Shown here: in pieces, positions 59,609 to 64,000 of the stretch
Numbering within the stretch: position 1 is the stretch's first letter
Layout of the letters: each line of letters begins with the position of its first letter
Source: Streptomyces lucensis JCM 4490
GTDB lineage: Bacteria > Actinomycetota > Actinomycetes > Streptomycetales > Streptomycetaceae
Assembly (NCBI RefSeq): GCF_014650035.1
Contig: NZ_BMUE01000001.1
Coordinates: 558,001-622,000 of the forward strand
Reading direction: 5' to 3'
DNA length: 64,000 bases
Made by a program: the position numbers and the translations under genes
Notes under the pieces: generated by a model
What the model was told of the DNA's origin: nothing
What the model saw: only the letters and a program-made list of their open reading frames with translations
Database searches by the model: none

Positions 59609-61200
59609 GCCTGGTGGAAGTGACGGACCTGAGCGTCGGGTTCGGCTCCCTGCGGGCCGTGGACGGACTCTCCTTCACCCTGGCCGAGGGCGCCGCCCTG
59701 GCCCTCGTCGGCGAGTCCGGCTCGGGCAAGTCCACGGTCGCCGGCGCCCTGCTGGGCCTGCACCGGGGCACCGGGGCGCGGGTCACCGGCTCGGTCCGCG
59801 TCGCCGGCACCGACGTCCGGCACGCCTCCGACGAGGAGCTGCGGCGGCTGCGCGGCGCGAGAGCGGCCATGGTCTTCCAGGACCCGCTGTCCTCCCTCGA
59901 CCCCTACTACGCGGTCGGCGACCAGATCGCCGAGGTGCATCGCGTCCACACGCGCGTGTCGCGACGCGCCGCACGCGCGCGTGCCGTCGAGGTCCTCGAC
60001 CGGGTCGGCATCCCGGACGCGGCCCGGCGCGCGCGGTCCCGCCCGCACGAGTTCAGCGGCGGCATGCGCCAGCGCGCCCTCATCGCCATGGCCCTGGCCT
60101 GCGGACCGGACCTGCTGATCGCCGACGAGCCGACCACCGCCCTCGACGTCACCGTCCAGGCGCAGATCCTCGACCTGCTGCACACGCTGCGCGAGGAGAC
60201 GGGCATGGGCCTGCTGCTCGTCACCCACGACGTGGGCGTCGCCGCCGAGAGCGTGGACGACGTCCTCGTCATGCGGCACGGCAGGGCCGTCGAGTACGGG
60301 CCGGCCGGCTCGGTCCTCGCCGCGCCCGCCCAGGCGTACACCCGCGAACTCCTCGACGCCGTCCCGCGCGTGGACGCCCGCCGGACCGGTTCCCCGGCCG
60401 CCGCGGGCGAGGTCGTGCTGGAGGCGACCGGGGTGCGGCGCGAGTTCGGGCGCGGCAAGCGGAGGTTCGCCGCCGTGGACGACGTCTCGCTGACCGTCCG
60501 GCGCGGCGAGACCCTCGGCGTCGTCGGGGAGAGCGGCAGCGGCAAGACGACGCTCGGCCGCATGCTGGTCGGCCTGCTGGAACCGACCGCCGGCGGCATC
60601 CGCTACGCGGGGCGCCCGCACACCGGCGTGGACCCGGCCGTCCAGATGGTCTTCCAGGACCCCGTCTCCTCCCTCAACCCCCGCCGCGGCGTGGGGGAGT
60701 CCATCGCCGATCCGCTCCGGGCGGGTGGGGAACGCGACGAGCAGCGCATCCGGGAGCGCGTGACCGGACTGCTGGAGCGCGTGGGGCTCGACCGGGCACA
60801 CTACGACCGCTACCCGCACGAGTTCAGCGGCGGACAGCGCCAGCGCATCGGCATCGCCCGGGCGCTCGCCGCCGAGCCGCGCGTCATCGTCTGCGACGAG
60901 CCGGTCTCCGCGCTCGACGTCACCACACAGGCCCAGGTGGTCGCCCTGCTCGGCGAACTGCAGCGCGAACTGGGCCTCGCCCTGGTCTTCATCGCGCACG
61001 ACCTCGCCGTCGTCCGGCAGGTCAGCGACCGGGTCGCGGTGATGCGCCGGGGCCGGCTCGTGGAGTACGGGCCGGCCGACGAGGTGTACGACAGCCCGCG
61101 CGAGGCGTACACCAGGCAGCTCCTGGCCGCCGTGCCCGCGCTCGACCCGGAGCTGGCGGCCCGGCGGCGCGCGGCCCGCGGGGAACCCGCAGCGGTGTGA
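59605..61200 (+). CDS. Fused peptide ABC transporter ATPase (DppD-DppF type)
   Basis: A 531-residue protein with two complete nucleotide-binding domains: Walker A GESGSGKS at 36-43 and GESGSGKT at 308-315; signatures 'FSGGMRQR' (~150) and 'FSGGQRQR' (~410); Walker B '[13 protein letters not shown]' and '[13 protein letters not shown]'. A single polypeptide thus replaces the usual two ATPases. ATG overlaps the permease stop. It is the last gene of the operon. Confidence 0.95.
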   Translation: MSLVEVTDLSVGFGSLRAVDGLSFTLAEGAALALVGESGSGKSTVAGALLGLHRGTGARVTGSVRVAGTDVRHASDEELRRLRGARAAMVFQDPLSSLDPYYAVGDQIAEVHRVHTRVSRRAARARAVEVLDRVGIPDAARRARSRPHEFSGGMRQRALIAMALACGPDLLIADEPTTALDVTVQAQILDLLHTLREETGMGLLLVTHDVGVAAESVDDVLVMRHGRAVEYGPAGSVLAAPAQAYTRELLDAVPRVDARRTGSPAAAGEVVLEATGVRREFGRGKRRFAAVDDVSLTVRRGETLGVVGESGSGKTTLGRMLVGLLEPTAGGIRYAGRPHTGVDPAVQMVFQDPVSSLNPRRGVGESIADPLRAGGERDEQRIRERVTGLLERVGLDRAHYDRYPHEFSGGQRQRIGIARALAAEPRVIVCDEPVSALDVTTQAQVVALLGELQRELGLALVFIAHDLAVVRQVSDRVAVMRRGRLVEYGPADEVYDSPREAYTRQLLAAVPALDPELAARRRAARGEPAAV

Positions 61201-61287
61201 CGGTTCGTGAGGGGGTCGTCACCGTCTGATCCCTTAGCGTGGCGCAACGTGGCCCGCACGCGAAAGTTACGACCGTTCACCCCTTTT

Positions 61288-61321
61288 GGTGGTGCGACGG
61301 ACAACCGTCCGTCGCACCACC
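61288..61321. terminator. 15-bp perfect hairpin after the peptide operon
   Basis: Arms 61288-61302 and 61307-61321 (GGTGGTGCGACGGAC and its complement) with loop AACC lie 88 bases past the ATPase stop and about 80 before the glycosyltransferase GTG. It could be a terminator or an operator. Confidence 0.6.
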
Positions 61322-61401
61322 GCCTTGTGCGCTTACGTTCTTCCCGCCGCGGGCCGCCGGGACAACGGCGGCTCCCCAGACGGGAGATCGGGGGTGCACA
61401 C

Positions 61402-63129
61402 GTGCGCATCGGACTGCTTACGGAGGGTGGCTACCCGTTTGTGAGCGGTGACGCCGGACTCTGGTGCGACCGGCTCGTGCGCGGGCTGGAACAGCACGAG
61501 TTCGACATCCACGCGCTCAGCCGCAGCCGGCGGCAGCGGGACGAGGGCTTCGTCCCGCTCCCGCCGCAGGCCCGCCGGGTGCGCACGGCGCCGCTGTGGA
61601 CGGCCGAGGACGACGGGGTCGCCCACGGGCGGCGCGCACGCCGGCGCTTCACCGAGTGCTACGCCGAACTGGTCGCCGCGGTGTGCGCCGGAGCCGAGGC
61701 CGGATCCGGCACCGGACCCGACACCGGGCCCGAGGCGGGCTCCGCCGATCTGGCGGACCGTTTCGCCAACGCGCTGTACGGTCTCGCCGAACTCGCCCGA
61801 GAGGAAGGCGGACTGGTCGGCGCCCTGCGCTCCGACGCCGCCGTACGCACCCTGGAACGGGCCTGCCGCGCCCCCGGCGCGCTGCGCACGGCGCACGAGG
61901 CGCGCGTACCGGACCTGCTCACCGTCGCCACCCACCTCGAACGCGCCCTGCGCCCCCTCTCCCTCGACTGGTACGACGAGGACGGCCTCGGCGCGGCCGA
62001 CCTCTGCCATGCCACCGCAGGCGGTACCGCCGCCCTCCCCGGCCTGGTGGCCCGGCACTTCGCCGGCGTACCGCTGCTGGTCACCGAGTACGGCGTCCAG
62101 CTCCGCACGCACTACCTGACCCTCGGCCCCGACACCGCCGCCCCCGCCGTACGCGCGCTGCTCGCGTCCTTCCACGGCCGGCTCACGGCCGAGGTGTACC
62201 GCCGGGCCGAGGTGCTCACCCCGGGCAACGCGCACGCCCGCCGCTGGCAGGAACGGTGCGGCGCCGACCGGAGCAGGATCCGCACCGTCTACCCGGGCAT
62301 GGCGGACGCCCGCTTCACGGAGGTCGGCGAGTGCCCGGACCGCTCCGACCCGGACACCCTGGTCTGGGTCGGGCGCGTCGAACCCGCCAAAGACCTGTTC
62401 TCGCTCCTCCACGCCTTCGCCGAAGTACGCAAGGAGGAACCCGGTGCGCGCCTGAGGATCGTCGGCGCACCCGCCGGCCCGGAGGGCGAGGCCTACCTCG
62501 GCCACTGCCGGGCGCTCGCCGCACAGCTCTTCCCGGACGAGGCGGACGGCGTCCACGCCGTCGGCGACAACCCCGTCTCCTTCGAGCGGATCGGCGGCCC
62601 GGAGGTCCCGACCCTGCCCGACGCCTACGCGTCCGGCGCGGTCGTCGTGCTGTCCAGCGTGGTGGAGGGCTTCCCGATCGGCCTCATCGAGGCGATGTTC
62701 TGCGGCCGCGCCACGGTGTCCACGGACGCCGGCGCGGTGGTGGAGGTCATCGGCGGCACGGGTCTCGTCGTCCCTCCGCGCAATCCCCGGGCGCTCGCCG
62801 AGGCGTGCGTGGCTCTGCTGCGCGACCCCGAGCGCCGTGAGCGCCTCGGAGCCGCCGCGCGCGCCCGGGCACTCGAACTGTTCACCGTCGAGCAGAACAT
62901 CGCCGCGTTCCACGGCATCTACCTGGAGATCGTCTCGCACTGCCCGGTCCGCCGGGTCCTGCTGGACGACGCCGGGGACCCCCTGCCGTTCGCCACCCCG
63001 GCCGAGTCCCGCATCCCCGGCCGCTGGACCGGCCCCACCGTCCGCCCGCTGCCCCGGGCCGTCCCCGCGTGGGCCACCGGCGCACCGGTGCGCGCGACAC
63101 CGCCGACCGCGGCGGAGGGGGCGCGATGA
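61402..63129 (+). CDS. PelF-like GT4 family glycosyltransferase (DUF3492)
   Basis: A 575-residue protein opening with 'MRIGLLTEGGYPFVSGDAGLWCDRLVRGLEQHEFDIH' (DUF3492 as in PelF of Pel polysaccharide synthesis), then a GT4 domain with 'VWVGRVEPAKDLFSLLHAFAEV' and the donor-site motif 'VEGFPIGLIEAMFCGRATVSTDAG'. It probably transfers a nucleotide-activated sugar in the cytosol during exopolysaccharide or glycolipid synthesis. The GTG start has GGGGG at 6 bases. Its TGA overlaps the next ATG. Confidence 0.92.
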   Translation: MRIGLLTEGGYPFVSGDAGLWCDRLVRGLEQHEFDIHALSRSRRQRDEGFVPLPPQARRVRTAPLWTAEDDGVAHGRRARRRFTECYAELVAAVCAGAEAGSGTGPDTGPEAGSADLADRFANALYGLAELAREEGGLVGALRSDAAVRTLERACRAPGALRTAHEARVPDLLTVATHLERALRPLSLDWYDEDGLGAADLCHATAGGTAALPGLVARHFAGVPLLVTEYGVQLRTHYLTLGPDTAAPAVRALLASFHGRLTAEVYRRAEVLTPGNAHARRWQERCGADRSRIRTVYPGMADARFTEVGECPDRSDPDTLVWVGRVEPAKDLFSLLHAFAEVRKEEPGARLRIVGAPAGPEGEAYLGHCRALAAQLFPDEADGVHAVGDNPVSFERIGGPEVPTLPDAYASGAVVVLSSVVEGFPIGLIEAMFCGRATVSTDAGAVVEVIGGTGLVVPPRNPRALAEACVALLRDPERRERLGAAARARALELFTVEQNIAAFHGIYLEIVSHCPVRRVLLDDAGDPLPFATPAESRIPGRWTGPTVRPLPRAVPAWATGAPVRATPPTAAEGAR

Positions 63130-64000
63130 GCGGGCGACGGGCCCAGGACACCGGTGCGGGCCACCGCGGCGACGGCACCCGGGAAGACGCCGTGCCCGGC
63201 GGCGACCGCCGCGCCGCGAGCGTGCCGGGGGCACCGGACAGGCCGCGAACGCCGAGCGGCGCCGACCCATGGGACCAGCGGGCTGGGGAGTGGCCGCCGC
63301 CCGAAGAGACCGCGGTGACGGTTCCGCCCGCCGCCGTACCCCCGCCACGGGGGCCGTCCGTCCGCACGGCTCAGGGCGCCGGGCCCCGCGAACGGCCCGC
63401 CCCCGCCCCCCGCCGCGGAGCCGTCGACCCGGTCAAGGCGTTGCTGCACCGGCACCGTGAGCTGTGCGAGCGCGCCGTGGACCCGCTGGAGATCGCGGCC
63501 GGGCTGGAGGCGCACGGCGTCACCGACCGGGCGGCCGCCCGTTTCCGGCACCGGGACGTGTTCTCGCTCGCCGAGGAGCTGTACGCGCGCGTGCCGCGCG
63601 ACGGCGAACCGCACCAGGACACCGACGCCCCGCCCGTGCCCCGCGTCCGCGCCCGATGGGTCCTGCTCACGCTCCTGCCCGGCGCCCTGGCCGCGGCCAC
63701 CGTGGCCGGCCTGCGGCTCGCCCACGGACAGCCCCGCCCGCTCGTGGCCCTCGGCGGCCTCCTGGCCGTCGCCCTCGCCACGCGCGCGGCACTGCGCCGC
63801 GGACCGCTGAGCGGTGAGCCGGGCACGCGCGCGTGGCGCACGTCGAACGGCGCCCGCGCGTGCACGCTCTGGCTGCTCGGATACGCACTCCTGGGCGACG
63901 GTCTGCTGCACGCCGTCATGACCGGCGGCCCCGACACCCTGCCCACCGGAACCCCGGACGGCCCCTGGCCCACCGCCTGCGCGTCCGTCCTCGCCCTCAC
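63126..64000 (+). CDS. Integral membrane protein next to the PelF-like gene (3' truncated by window edge)
   Basis: The frame from ATG 63126 is open to base 64000 (291 codons seen). The ATG overlaps the glycosyltransferase TGA. Residues 1-105 are Pro/Gly/Arg-rich and disordered, 106-175 a soluble stretch ('KALLHRHRELCERAVDPLEIAAGLEAHGVTDRAAARFRHRDVFSLAEELYARV'), and from about 180 come hydrophobic helices ('WVLLTLLPGALAAATVAGL', 'LVALGGLLAVALATRA', 'ACTLWLLGYALLGDGLLH'). I do not recognise a family. Coupling suggests a membrane partner in polysaccharide export. Confidence 0.8.
   Translation, partial: MSGRRAQDTGAGHRGDGTREDAVPGGDRRAASVPGAPDRPRTPSGADPWDQRAGEWPPPEETAVTVPPAAVPPPRGPSVRTAQGAGPRERPAPAPRRGAVDPVKALLHRHRELCERAVDPLEIAAGLEAHGVTDRAAARFRHRDVFSLAEELYARVPRDGEPHQDTDAPPVPRVRARWVLLTLLPGALAAATVAGLRLAHGQPRPLVALGGLLAVALATRAALRRGPLSGEPGTRAWRTSNGARACTLWLLGYALLGDGLLHAVMTGGPDTLPTGTPDGPWPTACASVLAL

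Noticed and set aside
1..64000. CRISPR arrays, IS elements, integrases, attachment sites
   Set aside because: No spaced direct repeats, transposase motifs or terminal inverted repeats were noticed in reading the whole window.

Overview
The window looks like a core-chromosome segment of a Streptomyces or very close relative. The DNA is strongly GC-rich with G/C at almost every third codon position, GTG and TTG starts are common, and it carries families typical of streptomycetes (DUF397 with an XRE regulator, DUF3117, DUF3107, DUF3152, a mycothiol deacetylase). Genes are closely packed on both strands. I saw no rRNA, tRNA, CRISPR array, insertion sequence or phage gene.

Layout. 1-2540: the end of an oligopeptide/dipeptide ABC operon (permease fragment and two ATPases), closed by a hairpin. 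2641-8771: a prolyl-oligopeptidase-type peptidase, a small membrane protein, a WhiJ-like XRE/DUF397 pair facing an ATP-binding anti-sigma-like protein, a helix-turn-helix protein and a Uma2 protein. 8813-12615: mshB, a small membrane protein and a membrane-anchored VanW/YoaR-like protein. 12780-16246: a drug-type ABC exporter with a NarL/DesR-type two-component system in one operon. 16251-22xxx: a transglutaminase-like protein, a GNAT protein, fdxA-dapC, secreted proteins. 21968-29046: dapE, a LOG-type phosphoribohydrolase, folP2-like, a DivIVA-domain protein, tag, an enoyl-CoA hydratase, DUF3117, an O-methyltransferase and an ECF sigma factor.

29043-35106 continues with the anti-sigma factor, an HtrA-like protease, tatB and mrp. 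From general knowledge, the order mshB - fdx - dapC - dapE - LOG - folP2 - tag - DUF3117 - methyltransferase - sigE - rseA - htrA - tatB - mrp matches the Mycobacterium tuberculosis Rv1170-Rv1229 region, so this is an old actinobacterial gene order with insertions. 35150-40200 is a magnesium-related group (DUF1003, MgtE-N/CBS protein, CorA with a long leader) plus a lipoprotein. 40240-55559 holds single genes: SUFU-domain, MFS, PHP, MarC, NYN, two alpha/beta hydrolases, a DEAD-box helicase with a long basic repeat tail, ferritin-like, TetR, DUF3107 and DUF3152.

55616-61200 is a second, complete peptide ABC operon (leader peptide, binding lipoprotein, two permeases, a fused double ATPase) with a striking promoter/inverted-repeat arrangement. 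The window ends with a PelF-like glycosyltransferase overlapping a membrane-protein gene that runs off the edge.

No wholly new multi-gene system is evident. The best leads are regulatory: the leaderless leader peptide under an operator-like hairpin before the peptide operon, ECF-type promoter matches before the sigma factor and before a 50-residue gene, an inverted repeat over the dapE promoter, and the long corA leader. All functions are read from motifs by eye. No database search was run.
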